The notes under the pieces: generated by a model | What the model saw: only the letters and a program-made list of their open reading frames with translations | The model's database searches: none | Told to the model about the DNA's origin: nothing | Program-made: the position numbers and the translations under genes | NCBI GenBank assembly: GCA_027605045.1 | Contig: JAQFWX010000056.1 | Location: 62,001-126,000, forward strand | DNA length: 64,000 nucleotides | Direction of reading: 5' to 3' | DNA from: Phallus indusiatus | Taxonomy: Eukaryota; Basidiomycota; Agaricomycetes; Phallales; Phallaceae | In this document: positions 1-13,100 of the stretch, piece by piece | How the letters are laid out: each line of letters starts with the position of its first letter | Position numbering within the stretch: the stretch's first letter is position 1

Positions 1-209
1 CTTTTCGCATCCTCTCAACCCAAATGTCGCTCTCGGAAGTTAGGTTAAAGTAGAAGCGGATATCCCGGTCTTGGGGTATGTATGTATATCGTAATAAGGC
101 ATGCTACACATCGAGTACAGAGTACAGAGTAATCTAAAAGGTAGTAAACGTGAATTAAAGGTAGTAGTCAAACGTCCATTAACGTGATAAAAGGCTCCTA
201 CTATGCTTG

Positions 210-1088
210 TTATCTAAAATCCGCTCGTTCCTTGTCCCAAGGAACACTTGTCACTCCAATTGCGATGTCTGGCAATCCTTCAATATTTTCAGTTTCATGG
301 GCTTCGTTCTTCGTTTTATCTGTGTCGTTCAATTGTGTCCGGGGTGATGGCATGGCTACCAGGATTGATACTTGTAAAGTTATTTCATCAGTCTTGCTCT
401 CAGGTTTGACCGTCGGTGACGTTAACCTCGTTGGTCGGGGAACATCGAGGCCGAATCTCCGGCCTGAGGCAGGCCAAAGTGCGAAAATCAATTTATGAAA
501 GAGCTCGCCACTTGAGTAAAAGAACCGGTCAGTCGGCGACAACTGTGATAGATATAACAGAGTTTGTCGAGCTTGGAGTTCTTCTACAGTTTCGGTCGAT
601 GTCTGATCAGGGTGATCGTGCTGTATTGCTGCGGATAGCGGCTAAGAACAATGAGTCATAGAACTGTCGCAAAGTAGTAGTCAAAGCAGATTATACCATT
701 ATTTCCTCCCATTTCTCTTTTTCTGCGGAAGATATCGACACATCCCACAGCTCCGGCTCCTGCAACTCGGTGGGTTCATCATTCTGACTCGCCTCAAAAA
801 GCCGACGTTGTCTCCTCCGTAAATCGAGGTAATGGCGAGAGCCAAGACCGAAAATCATGAATATCTAATTGGTAATTGAACATGACCATGAATGAGACGG
901 AAAAAAAACAAATAGACGGAATAGAAGCGGCGTACAATGAAAAGAGCTAAAAAGCTAACAAGAAAACCGAAAAGCAAAGTTGAATTTGGCGGTTTGCGAG
1001 TCCCGACACTATCACTAGTAGATCCATTTGGTGCTTGAGGTGTGTTTGTTGGAGCCATGGGCGGGGCCATTGTAAGTAAGCCTGCCAT
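210..1088 (-). CDS. Single-pass membrane protein of unknown function
   Basis: Three exons join in frame: 1088-936, 864-697 and 641-210, giving 250 aa. The first exon has a Pro/Ser/Thr-rich N-terminus (about residues 1-36), then a hydrophobic stretch (LLFGFLVSFLALFI) that continues across the first intron into IFMIFGLG, forming one membrane segment. Basic residues follow at once (RHYLDLRRRQRR), which by the positive-inside rule puts the C-terminus in the cytosol. An acidic stretch comes next (ELQEPELWDVSISSAEKEKWEEIM), and the third exon opens with PLSA. I recall similar uncharacterised fungal proteins with a W(D/E)xIMPLSA segment after one membrane helix, but no function. The C-terminal 140 residues are polar and probably flexible. 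A TATA box lies about 72 bp upstream of the ATG. I am confident that the gene is real; its role is unknown. Confidence 0.72.
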
Positions 1089-1159
1089 ATTGTGGCATGA
1101 AGAAGGGGGAGTGCACGCCCCCTAGGTAATGAGAATGCGTCGCAAAAATGCCGAAATGC

Positions 1160-1167
1160 TATATATA
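1160..1167 (-). promoter_or_regulatory. TATA box for the membrane protein gene
   Basis: The run TATATATA lies 72 bp upstream of the ATG at 1088. It is palindromic, so it could serve either direction, but only the minus-strand side has a gene within range. Confidence 0.5.
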
Positions 1168-4100
1168 CGCCCCCAGCGTAGCGGAACGTGAGATTGCACC
1201 CAAAATTCTATCAAATGATTGGTCAGACCGGTCACTGGACCGCAGTCAAGGCATGTTTTGATGCCGAGCAAGGCCGCCGCCCCTCGGAGCCATCCGAATT
1301 TGAATTCACGGAGTCAAAGCCCGAAGTCTTTTTTCCAATGCGACAGTAATTTCACTAAAATGAGTCAGGCTTCACAATAGTATTCCTCAAAAATTCATCT
1401 GAGATCTGATACTATCAACAAGCTACATTACATCAGGTCCAATGCTGTAAACAAATTATCATTCAATTGATTGTGTTTTCCCTTGCTAGTTCAATGATAT
1501 GCATTGGAAATAATCACATACATATGCCTTAAAACACACACCTTTATTAACCAAAGAGTGGCATACCTGATTCTTTCAACAAAATTTGATAATATTTGGT
1601 CGATGCTGCCGCGGATACACATTGCAATTGACAGTTTCGCGTTGGGTTCATAAAGTAGGACATTGTGGGCAGCGCCAAAAAATGCGGAGACAGTATTGAT
1701 TCAAGTTGTCTTTTAAGAACAAAGTATTAAACAAGAATTTTGGGTAAACTATGTTTGAACATGAAAGAAAAAGAGAAGAAGGGTCGTGGGATTATGGTAG
1801 AAAGTATAATAGACGGGGAAATCAAACATTTCAAAATTTCAGACTCCCTAGGTGGGGATGGGGCAAACAGAAATCAAAAAAAAACTTATTGGGAGATTTG
1901 CGGAGGGGATTCCTCCCTGCTCCGCCGGGAGACCTTCGTAGGCCGAGCATGAATCACATCAGACTCATTGGCCGTTTCCTTCCACATCTTTTCCTTTTCG
2001 GACCTTTTCTCCGACTTAAAGCCGGCATCTCGAATGGAGGCGGGATATTTTCCTTATTCCGCTCTGTAAGGTCCAAAGGACCTCGGACGGTTGCGGGAAG
2101 CAAAGGCATTTCAAAGAAGAACGCGAAGTCAATCTATGAAGAATGTGTATGAAAGACGTTTATGTATAGTGATAAGTAAGATTAGGGATGAAAAAACGCG
2201 CCGCTTTCTTTGGTTAAGGTTGTAGCTGAAATCAGACAAAAGGTAAACGGTGGTTACAGGCTTAAGTTTTATACGCCTACATTACGGAATTCATGGACGA
2301 ACTGTGCAGTACATGTTTTGGGTGAGCTCCCAAGGACGACCGGACAAACAAACTTCGGCATAATCTTACCTGTACAGTCTTTAGTACCCAAGGAAGCACC
2401 ATGATTAGGAATGTTTTCTTCTTTGCGATATCTTCTCCGTTTGACATTCAATTGATGTTTATTCTGGAAGACTCAGGATTCAGAGGAGATTGAAAAATTT
2501 GAAGCGCGAACCTCGGGTGGCCGGCCGTGATTCTGGCTTTCTTGCTACCTCTAGGTTGACCTCATATTCGAAAAGAATGCACACTAATGAAGAATTATGC
2601 AAACACAATCATGCAGGCAGAGTACCGGGGTCTATTGCACTGGAGTCGCACATTGATTGCGATTGTTGGTTCATCACTGAGCGTACAATGTGTCGCGTCC
2701 GTCTAGCGTAGAAAACGGTGTGGGACTCAAGCCTATTGAACCTTGTGGGTATAAAACAATAATATCACCTTTTTTTTTGCTGAACCAACATTTCTTCGTC
2801 AAAATCACGAAGTCAGCTCAGATCGACGAAAACTCAACATCTCGTCCGTACGCTTCCCAGTCACATAACTCCACGAGGCTCGTGGACTTGCCACTTTGAT
2901 TGTTTTCTAATGGAAATCAGGAACAATGGCCAGTTTGATTGATATTGTGATACGAACAATCAACTCTCAACGGTCAACCACATACTCGTTGGTAGCTATA
3001 ACTCTCACTTAATGCGCTGATGCAACTTATCTTATTATAATAGGCCTGTCAGTTCTAACGCAGGACGAGCGTTTATTAAATAGTTGGTTCATTCTCGAAA
3101 ATTGGAAGTAGATTGGCCTAAAAACGTTAGTCAAATGATAGTATCAAAATGACCCAGAATGCAAGAATAAAAGAAACGATGACAAATGTTCTTTGTACGT
3201 CATTTTCGGTATAAAGTCCAGAACGTCCAATATATATTCTTATAAATTACTCCCAAAAGTAGGAAAAGAAGAAAACTAATGTTTTATCGGGCGATTCTGA
3301 CAAGGTAATGTCTCACAGTTGCCTATCCTGATCAACTCCACCGATTCACCCGCCATGTGAAGAAGTTATCCCTTCAATTTGTTGATGAACAAGAGCCAAG
3401 GCTTGTCAAAACCCCAAACCTTAATTGTATACAAAAAAAAACAGGACAAATAGCTGAAATGGAAAGAGGGTCTTTACAGTTGTCTTTTTGGGGGTACATG
3501 TTGGTTGGACTTGCCACGGCTCATTGTAGATCCCTCCAAATGAATTTGCTATTCAGTCTGGACAATTTGGTAAGTGCATCCCCTCCGTTGGGTAGTGAAG
3601 AGATGAATTACGTATCATTTAGGTATCTAATATAGATGCAGCGATTCATCTGAGTGCCGTAGCCTTGGAGGATCTTCGTATTTGTCTCTAAATTCACGAT
3701 AACAGATACAGAGAATGGAGATACGGGGAAATACCGCAATTTAGGTGTTCATTTCTCTTCCCAAAATATGATAATGGTACCATGATCCCTGTACAAGTTT
3801 CAGTAAGGCCATGGCGTTTCATTCACGTAACGAACTAATCAAACTTTATTAGAAAAATGAGAGAACAAAGGGTCATCGCTGTTGTTTTCACTAACGCCCG
3901 CGAGTAGCAATGCTTCAAAATGTCTTTGAAAAATTACAATGCTACTTTTCCGCAGCTAGTGGCGTTCCATAGCCTTGGGCTAGACTAACAGCCCAGGTCT
4001 TAATCCCGTTGACACGTGGTTCACATCTGGCCGACGTGCAACCTCACACGTACGGACTGTCAAAACAATAGCTTTCACCGGCCCTTCTCAAAATTTTATT

Positions 4101-5361
4101 CATTTTTGAAACCTGCGATTTAGTTTTTCTCCGTTGATCTTAATTTTTTAGACGGGAAAGGTTGGCGTTATTGGTTTTCCGGAAGTCGCATTTCATTCAC
4201 GAAACTATTTTGCCAGGCATACGTATCTTAAAAAACTTGACTCATTGGTCTTCCCCGTCTAAAATTTCAAAATGAATGAAAGAAGAGGTGATTGCATCTC
4301 AGCTTCATTCCGAAACCAGCATATGCCAAAAACATCAGTTCCACTCAACCTGCGATGATCTCAGTGAGGCTACATATTTCTCAAGGTGCCAGAGGCCTGT
4401 CGAGTTCTTTTCCGATTAGCGTCGAATACTTGGCTATCGTGTCTGGCTGTCTAATCGAAAAAGGGAACGCCATCAACATTCATCTTGGTCCGGTGAAATC
4501 CTCCGGATCTTTTCACCAATTTCTATTCACATAATTTCAATCTTGGTAAGAACGACTCATTAGATGTGATATTTGACACCTGGCTAAATTCACACCCTCC
4601 GCCACTCATCAAAGATCTTCTCAGCTTGTTCGCGGCGTTTACAAAGTTCCTATCAGTCTTTCGTATTGAGTAACAACCTAAAGGAGGTTAGGTATTGTCC
4701 GGAATATAACAGGAGTTGATGATACTGACTGATACACGTGTTGGACGGTGCGTAACCGTTAGAGAACGGGAAGTTAGGTTCAGTCGAGGGAAGGAAATAA
4801 GTTCGTAATTTTTGAACCTGAGTTTTCTTGATTCTGCTGTGCTGTTGTACTTATTGTACTTATTGTGCCTCGTACCTGTCCGTTCAAAACGCAAAGCTGA
4901 GCGCACAAAAGGGACCAAGCCTATTATTATAGGGGCCGCTCAGTGCCGAGAAGGATGAGGTCATCTCCACGTGATGGAACGCGATGTTCAGCCTTGGTTT
5001 GCTTAAGCGCTCCGGTTCAACTAATGGACTTTCGGCCTGTATGACTCAATGACTGTTAAATGGTACCAATTACAAACAAAATTTCGTATCAATTTCATAT
5101 TATACATGTAAAATCAAAATCTAGAACCATTAGGACGTAAAACATAAAGAAAGTTCAGCATAGAAAATAAGGGTGAAAGTCCGTTTCTACGAAGGAAGGT
5201 GATACATAGGCAATGCATAATAGAGGAATTTGACATAACAATACAGAGACGATTACTTCCATTATGATTAGGAAGGGGTATGTTAATAAAGAATCGGGGT
5301 ATAAAGATTTAATAAAACAAGAGCCGGCATTACAACATTTGATCAGAAAGAAGAGAAGGAA
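1168..5361. other. Intergenic stretch with no supported gene
   Basis: About 4.2 kb of mixed-composition DNA. Open frames of 60-140 codons occur on both strands (for example at 1751-2152 and 4292-4534), but none shows a domain, plausible splice partners or a sensible amino-acid composition. I see no transposase, reverse transcriptase or long tandem repeat. It could hold decayed elements that are too old to read by eye. Confidence 0.5.
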
Positions 5362-6228
5362 CTACGAGCCAGCCCAGAACTTGACGGTCTTGTCCGCGTG
5401 TCGAAGGTGCAGTATCCAAGTATCAGAACCCTTAACGGGTTCAAGACCTTGGAAAACCGTTGCCTTCTCCAACCAGTCAATACGTCTCAACCCGTTATTT
5501 CTCTCGTGTTCCTTGTCATCGTGTGTCGGTTGCCTTCGAACACGACGCATCCAGGCCTGTCTTACGTCTTCCCGGGTGTGCTTATCAGCGGAATGCCATT
5601 CTTCACCCGACGCGTGTTTCCGAAGGAAGCGAAAGAGACCTTCTAGAACATCGCCTACGGTTAGGGTGGCGCGTGTCTCTGATGTCGGGTAAAGTGTGAT
5701 TGGCCAAGGTAACAACGGGGAAGAAATGCGCATCTTCTGCAGGGGTGGGTATGTCGCAGGTCTATTAAGTTGTGATTCAGAAAGTTCGAATAAAGAAGAT
5801 GAGCCTGGATAGATTAATGTCGCTTGAGAAGGAGGGTGCGAGAGATTGTACTTTATGCGAACGTCATCCGGATTAGGGTGGTACTTCAGTAGCGGGTCGA
5901 CGGTATAGCCTGGATTAGGGGCCGAATACGTTCGTGTGCGCAAACGAGTTGAATTATGTACATTCGTAGGTGCGTATGATTGTGGGGCCTGAGACGAGGA
6001 AGAATAAGATGAAGCTGGCGACGACAGATACGCTGGATGTTCATATTCATATCTTGGGGGACGAAGCGTCCGAGACGATGTTACAGATGGCATGGGGCGA
6101 GTTGACTTTGAGTTAGATGTGCAACCAACGCCCAATGCTTCGAAATATTTAGCCATTCTGTGGTGTTGGTACGTCGATGTAGACGTCGACGCTGGGTTTG
6201 ATGGAGCGGAAGAATAGTAGAAACTCAT
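5362..6228 (-). CDS. DUF6699 domain protein, copy 1 of 5
   Basis: One uninterrupted frame of 288 aa. Residues 1-110 are rich in Ser, Thr, Pro and Tyr and are probably disordered. From about residue 112 (DPLLKYHPN) to the end the protein follows the DUF6699 pattern: SHPPSQATL, then RPATYPPLQKMRI, a LPWPITLYP strand, a TVGDVLEGLFRFLRKH helix, a basic helix around RQAWMRRVRRQ, and the closing signature GLRRIDWLEKATVFQGLEP ... WILHL. The family is known mainly from Basidiomycota and has no assigned function. No signal peptide or membrane helix is visible. It is closest to the gene at 17391-18200, which lies in the opposite orientation and shares most of the last 100 residues. A TATA box lies about 65 bp upstream. 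The gene is certain; the function is unknown. Confidence 0.85.
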   Translation of the reverse strand: MSFYYSSAPSNPASTSTSTYQHHRMAKYFEALGVGCTSNSKSTRPMPSVTSSRTLRPPRYEYEHPAYLSSPASSYSSSSQAPQSYAPTNVHNSTRLRTRTYSAPNPGYTVDPLLKYHPNPDDVRIKYNLSHPPSQATLIYPGSSSLFELSESQLNRPATYPPLQKMRISSPLLPWPITLYPTSETRATLTVGDVLEGLFRFLRKHASGEEWHSADKHTREDVRQAWMRRVRRQPTHDDKEHERNNGLRRIDWLEKATVFQGLEPVKGSDTWILHLRHADKTVKFWAGS

Positions 6229-6290
6229 GGTAGCTGTGGTAATGGTTTCTGTGAGAGGAGATGAATGAGAGAAAGAAGAGACGTATCATC

Positions 6291-6297
6291 TTATATA
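6291..6297 (-). promoter_or_regulatory. TATA box of DUF6699 copy 1
   Basis: TATATAA on the minus strand, 63-69 bp upstream of the ATG at 6228. All five DUF6699 genes here have a TATA-like element at a comparable distance. Confidence 0.6.
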
Positions 6298-6298
6298 T

Positions 6299-9200
6299 GG
6301 CAGTTTTAGGGTGAACAGCATTATAATCAGGTAACACAATCGCAAAAGAAACGATCGTTTAGAAAACAAAAATTACGATGACGAAAAACCCTAATTCGGA
6401 ACTTGAAAATTAGAGCTTTTTTCCTTTTTTGGAAATTTAGACGTTTACCGAGAAAGAAATGGTGACAAGGGGCGCGATGGGCGTCGGATGAGCCCCTTCA
6501 GCCTTCCAAACTGAGAGTTTGCGAGGTTCCGAGAGAAGTCGAAAACATTCGCCAAACATTCTCCTTTTCGTCAACCGGATAAAAACGCAGAACACTGCTT
6601 TTTCCCGGTTCGTCGTGATTCGCACATTTTCAGCCATCAGTGGTGATTCATGAAATCACCTTGGCAACTTCTCGCTCTTCTTTTGTCCGGACCAGACTCA
6701 CGCCGGCTTTGCTAATCAACATCTATCGAAAACCATTGGTGGATAAAAGTATATCAAGAAAATAGAGGGCACGCCGAAGTACAACCCTTTTTACCATAAT
6801 CTACCCTAAAAATTTATTAAGTAACTGGCACACCAATATGTACACGTAAGTGACTGCATTTTGTTTAGTCGTAGTCAATTACGGTCCCGATTCCCCAGGA
6901 ATATGAACTGAACTAGCACTTTGGTTACATCAGTCTGGGCTGTGTATGTAACTCAAGCTCTGACTCTTTCTGTCACCAGCGCGTCACCTGTATGGGGTAT
7001 AGACTCGTCATGTGAACCGCGTTGCCAATCACAATCCGTTCCGATAAATCTCACTTTCCACTAATTACTTCAGGACAGCATTTACTCATGCGACCCAACT
7101 GACACCCTCAAACATGAATTTTCCCCGAGCCCCCAGAATCCGCATACTACTGCGGCGGCGCCCACCGCCCAGGATTTTACATCCGTCTCCTATTACTAGT
7201 CAGCCTGCCTAGGCAGAAAAATCGGTCCCAGCATTATATATACCGGAAACGAAATAAACACATCATCATCAACGCACGGCTTGTAGTTGGGACTCCCTAG
7301 ATCTTCCCGACGCAACCGACAGCACAGGTACCGTACATACGTGCATTGCTTAGTACTGCACAGCTTGCGACAGTCAATGAAATAGGGTTGCTTTCAAACA
7401 AGGTCGGAATTCCTGTATTGGTATCTGTCGCAGCAAAAATAAAGCGTCTTCTATCAACGAACATAGATATCAGGTATCCATGATCTGGTACCCCCGCCCT
7501 AAGATCTCAAGTACCGGTTTTCCAAAACATGTCAAGTGTTCCGCGGGGAAACGCTACTCTTGACTTGTTTCATCAACGACGTTCAATGACATCGGTTTTG
7601 TTTGCTAGACCACTTACATTCTTGAGAGATACTGCGCAATAATCAACCTTCTTTGATATCCCCCTCCAACTCACTAAATATACCTATCCTCCTTGTGAAT
7701 TCATTGGAAGTTTCGGGAGTCCCATGGTGCGAATTATCACGACAGGAGCTGTAAGCCCCTAATTCACATTCTCAATGTCACCGCCCAATGTCTGAAATTA
7801 ACCTTTGGTCCCAAAGTACTCATTTTAGAACACAATTGCCATTTGCCATTTGTTTCTCTTCCCACCGCCCCATTTATCTAACTCCTTCTTCCATAAATTA
7901 GGTAGTGTGTGTCCGAGACGTCGTCGGAATACTACACCGATTGACTCATCTACATGTACGCAGCCATTTAATTGCTATCAATCTTTTCTCCCCATTTCAA
8001 AAAAAAAAACTGCCCTAAACTCTGAGTGAGCTCCTATAGCAACACATATCTTGTCAACATTGACATTATGTGGGGAAAGGAGCTCCATTTAGGGAAGGCG
8101 TGGTGCCACGGTTTTCGTAGGAGTATAAATTCACAGACATGTTTACGCCCTTACCTAGCCACGTTCTTTTTTCAACTACAAGCTATTCGCTGCGGATCCA
8201 ACCAAGTTGCCTCATAAGTCGGACAACCCGAAAAACAAGTCGTTCAAACTGACTAGGAAAAGATATTTGTCAGATTTTCTGGTTCAACGAGCCAATAGTC
8301 ACATACTAGGTAAACAAACGTGCCAAACGCCGCCGTCAGGTATTCAGCCTCCCTCTAACCTTACAGGGAAATTAGTATAATCATGGATCCGAGATTCAAA
8401 ACTGGGAATTGAGATTCTATCGAAATGTCTTGTCATTAATTTCTGGTCAATTTTCAATTCTATCTAACCATATTAGGGGATCCAAGGCATATATTGTTGA
8501 AAAGCCACCCAGTCACTTCTTTCTAGGTCGAACTTTACAAACGGTAAATTTCCCCGTCAGTGTGGCAGGACTGGAGGACCTTGATTTTCATCAAATTCTT
8601 TCATCTGAGAAGGAACTGTTGAGCAAGGATTATGCGATGGGTTTAAAACCATGTCAGGCTGAAGTTTAAGTAGAGAGTTTGCTACCCTGTCATTGGATTC
8701 TCGCTCGCGCTTCGTTGGACTACTAAAGTTGTCGCCAAACCTCCACGCTATCGACCTTTAGTCCAGTGAGCCGCAATGCCCCCTCCTTAATCTTCTCCTT
8801 TATATTCATATCATTTACTATACCCTTCACCTAACAATTCAGGGTTTACTAATAGAGGACAAAACATGTCTCCAACGAGTGCTTCACTTTTCAGCCTTAT
8901 GCAGGAGCTAAATTCAACTCGCTTCCGTCGGATATTAGTATAGAAAAGGGGCAATATTGATGTAACAAGCCGCGGGCGTAACAGCTGTAATAACCCAAAT
9001 AATAAACGCCAGCAAATCATTGCGTCGGCTTCGCATTTACTTTTGCCAGTAGCAGATAAATATATATATTGAGAATCAAAATACGTAGCACTGCAAGAAA
9101 AAAAAACAGAGAAAAAAAAACCAGCCTCAAACCTTTATAATAATGAGGGTGATACGGCCGGGTATAGCCTGTCCGCCGAGGCCGTATTTATTTGCGTTGT

Positions 9201-9327
9201 TTCCCTTCCGGGGCGTCAGTTTTAGTAGCTTCCTTACTCTCATTCCTCCTCCTTCGTTTGGTGGGCCGTGGTTGATCGTCGACATCCGCCACTACCACCT
9301 GCTTCGTGACCTTTCTTCTTGGTCTAC
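6299..9327. other. Intergenic stretch; one promoter-like site, no supported gene
   Basis: About 3 kb. Near 7235-7245 a TATATATA run is followed by AC-rich sequence that looks like a core promoter, but no convincing open frame follows. Short frames at 8026-8217 and 8409-8669 have no recognisable content. Just below 9328, on the minus strand, a short basic frame (about 9330-9170, containing PRRKV and PTKRRR) may be an alternative 3' end of the neighbouring gene. Confidence 0.45.
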
Positions 9328-10198
9328 TCATAGCTGTTCTGGCAGGAGGCACCTGGTATTTCGTTGGGACTGTCGATTGCTTTGATCAGGATCAGGCGTG
9401 TTGATATCTTTCGATGTAATTTTGAAACTTACCTGGATCCTCGAGATCCTTTTGATCTTCAGTCCCTGTCCAAACAAATTTGATTCAATTCAACTCGATA
9501 TTTAAACCTCATCAATTTGCATACTCACGATCTATTCTTGAAGGACCTGTATTCGAGGTGCTTGTCGTGCTTTTCGCGAGATTTTTTTCATCTTTCCTCG
9601 CAGGTTTCTTCTCGTTTTTCTCTGCCCTAATCTTCTTTGCCTTTGTAATTTTCTCTCCTTTCTTTTTTGCCTTTTTCTCTTCATTCATTGTTACGTTCCC
9701 CTGTTCCTTTCTTTCCCCATTCTTCTCGCCCTTCTTTGTTGCATTCTTCTCCCTTTTCTTTGTCGCATTTATCCCATCTTCTTTTGTAACGCACTGTTCA
9801 TATTTTTCTTCATCTTTCTCTTCAGCGTCTTTGATACGCTTATTAGAAGCAATTTTACGGCGACACTTGTCGAAATCCGGCCTTGGGGGTATATCAAGAA
9901 AGGAACCTGGAACACAATTCATAAGCAACAACCAAGAAGATTGTAAGAGAACGTATTTATGTACCAGGTATATCGTCGCTGTTGTAAGTCTGATGAGCCA
10001 AATCAAACTTCCTTTTCTTGGATCTATGCTCCGGGCGAAATCTAGGTAATCGCAGTCCAAATGTCGGGGAATCGGGATCGCCTAAGAAAAAGAATAGCTT
10101 AGTCTCTAGCTTGTTCGCATTTCTGACTATTCCCACTAACCCAACATCGCAAACTCTTCAGAAACCGGAAAAATAACTTTGGAAGCAGGAGGAGGCAT
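9328..10198 (-). CDS. Lys/Glu-rich protein of unknown function
   Basis: Five exons fit in phase: 10198-10141, 10081-9965, 9906-9529, 9465-9433 and 9407-9328, giving 221 aa. The N-terminus (MPPPASKVIFPVSEEF) leads into a segment with PRFRPEHRSKKRKFDLAHQTYNSDDIPG, which contains a nuclear-localisation-like basic cluster (SKKRKF). Residues of about 75-180 are dominated by Lys and Glu with recurring KKxEKN units, as expected for a long charged helix or disordered tail. I recognise no family. The last exon is the weakest part of the model, because an alternative basic frame lies just downstream. The first four junctions preserve frame well, so I believe a gene is present. A nuclear role is only inferred from composition. 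Confidence 0.5.
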
Positions 10199-13100
10199 GG
10201 CTATTGATAATCGGCAAATGAGAAAATTCGTAAGGACAAAAATGAGGATAAGACGTGCATCGCAAGCATTCCTGGTGGTTTTGGCCCTCAGTGGCATCGC
10301 TTGCAGTGTTTGAGATAGTTTTGTGAGCGTTAGAAGTAGATGGGTATGGCATTTGTAGACGTGGTGGATAAAGAGGATGTCCAAAGTGAATAACGCGCTG
10401 TGTCAGAGAAAGAGATTGTGGGGATAGTGTGTGATAAGGACGGTACTCTTATAGCTTCGGAGGACTCGGACATAAATCTTTTGGACACTGGAAGTCATTA
10501 GTAAAATGGACCTCGACTAAATCGGATTCAGATCGTTAAAAAATATGCTCAGTTGTTCGTCGTCGCACGTCCAGGCTTGAATCTTATTTGTTTCATTTTT
10601 TTCGAGTCAATATCCGCTACATAAGTTGCGACTATTCAAATTGTTAACAGTGTAAACCATATATGATAGACGATGTCTGAAGTCTAAAGCCCGTCTCTTC
10701 CATGGACTTACAATGGACAAAACGGACGGATTCATGATTGTCCAGTGTTCGCCATGTTTCACTTATTTGCCATACTCATTATGCGACTCTTTTGGCGACA
10801 AAGGTCGAGACTCAGTGGTTCTGTAAAACAACTCACATGCGAGTCGCCGTGAGACAGTGATGTGATCCGGGACAGGCTACACAAGGAAAGTCCCGAAACG
10901 CGCGATATTACCGAGTCACGTTACACGACGCGTACTTCATTGTTCAGAAACTGTATATATACCAAACACCATTATCTACAATAAACAACTAGATTTCCCC
11001 CCACTTTTCTCTCTATTTTCCAAAACACCCAAGCACTGGTTCCCGTATCTTTCCTGCCACACTCCTGAGGCGCTCTCTTCAACAGTCATTCGGACCTTTC
11101 CTGCTTTCTTATGCCGCATATGTAACAAATTCATAAAACGGCTTGAATGTAGTGAGGAACCATGCAGCAGAAAGCCGGAAAGATATTCAGGAAACGCAGA
11201 GCCGATAGAGCAGTGAGGTCAAAAATTCTGCAATGTGCTGAAGCTCGTATTGGCTCATGGATGGCGAACAAGCACTTAATGACAAGAAATATGAGCCTTA
11301 ACAACAGCGTGTATATTAATTATTTCATCAGCACTAACCGACGTCGAACCAGCGTATGGCTCATAATTCCAAGCATGTAACTCGTCCAATAAAATTTACG
11401 TATGTAGCCCTAAAATCCCGCTCATTTTAACAGAAAGAGACTGTTGAATCTCGCTATATGAGACAGCCAAAAGACTTCTAGAAATCGGATTATCAAAAAG
11501 CCACCCCCATAATGTATCTATGGAAGATGAGAAGTGGTAAGCCAATTTTGGAGGAAAAGAAACCGACTAGGCCTTATAAGGCTGTGGCAACAAGGGCTGT
11601 GGCAACAATCTTACAAATTAGATTTGCAAATTCAGTGTTTCGCCGGGAAAAACAGTTGTGATTTGGCCGGCAAAATGCGAGAAGCGGTTCAGAATCTAAG
11701 TATAACGCGGGAGACACACGTTATGTAAAGATAGAAAGACTTAACAGTAATCTCATAGTAGTTTTAACTTTTACTAACAAGCTCGTATTCACTTCTGAGT
11801 CTAAGTTTGTTGGATATGATCTTGATTTCTCTATTGCCAGCATGCAATACATAAGGAATAGAAAGCATACAGCCGAGGATTCAAATGTTTGAAGGCCAAT
11901 GGACGCGGTTTTTTACACGAGGCTGCACTGGGCGCCACGCCCAATTATGTCATCCTCCGCATAGACGCTTCATTCAAACTCAGAATTTAGAGACTTGTCC
12001 TAAACCGTCATCGATTCATCCTCCAAGCAAGGGCGTTTCCGAAATCATCTTCGTGATCTTCTCCTTGCCTCGGGTCGGCGTTCGCATCTGTGGCATTTCT
12101 ATTGATTCTGAATTAGCCAAAATCCAAATTTTCGGGTGACTATAATCCGAATATAGTCGAGATCGTTGATAAACTTTTACACTGGGCTTACTTGCTGCAT
12201 ACTTACAGTGGTGGATGAATCACCAAGTGGCTTTTTTGATTGAAGTTAACTTATATGAACCGAGATAAACGGATCTTCGTTTTGCGATGCAATACTTTTC
12301 TTTGCCACTTTTGCCATTGTTGAATTGGGCTGGCTGACCATTGACAAATAAATCTCGGTGAGAATCTCAACAACAAGATCAGAAAGTGACGGCTCTCGGG
12401 TCGCGAACAAGAAATACACGAAGTTAAGTGATCTTTTCTCGTAAAGTAGGTTATCTCTATCTTGTTAATACCTCATGTCTGTCCTATGGCAAATAACTTG
12501 ACTTATCTTGTTAACTCTCAGTCGGTTGCTGCACATAACCTTTGAGCAACACGGGGTATACCATTTTTGTAAGCTCAATTCGGACGTCAGATGCTTCTCT
12601 CCCCGCAATAACGCGCAACTATACCTAAATAGGACGCTTGTTGGTCATCCCACTTCACACAGATTACTGCAGTCAATTGAACATATCCTCGTGGTTGCCT
12701 AGTACTTCAAACCCAAGGACGATTCATGTCAAACGACCAAACACGTGTGATTGCATTAGACCATATTATTGGTTGAATCCCCGCATGGGCGCACGACTAT
12801 ACCCAAAACGACATCAACCATGGTTCTGCCTGGGCGTTCCGTAGTTCGGTTCAGCGGAAACACGCCCGAACACCCCTTGGAGCGCTGATGAGAAAAAAAA
12901 AAGACGGGAAAAGTTGCTATCACACGAGGCAGGAAAGGGAACAAGAGAAAACAACAAGTTAATAAGAAGATGTCTTTGTTCCTGAGGATAAGAAAAAGTT
13001 ATAACATGCAAGTCTCCATGCGATGATGCGACCTGGCAGGCGACGAGGTAAGTGAAGTTGTCTGATTCCACCTAAATCGAAAAATCAGATCGTGCATGTA

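Noticed and set aside
3357..3635. 92-codon plus-strand frame
   Set aside because: No recognisable content or promoter; stop-free length is within chance for this composition.
8281..8300. tRNA B-box-like GGTTCAA
   Set aside because: No matching A box, acceptor stem or cloverleaf around it.
9480..10049. 189-codon Phe/Ser-rich plus-strand frame resembling a membrane protein
   Set aside because: It is the reverse complement of the Lys/Glu-rich exon on the minus strand; the apparent hydrophobicity is an artefact of AAG/GAA codons read backwards.
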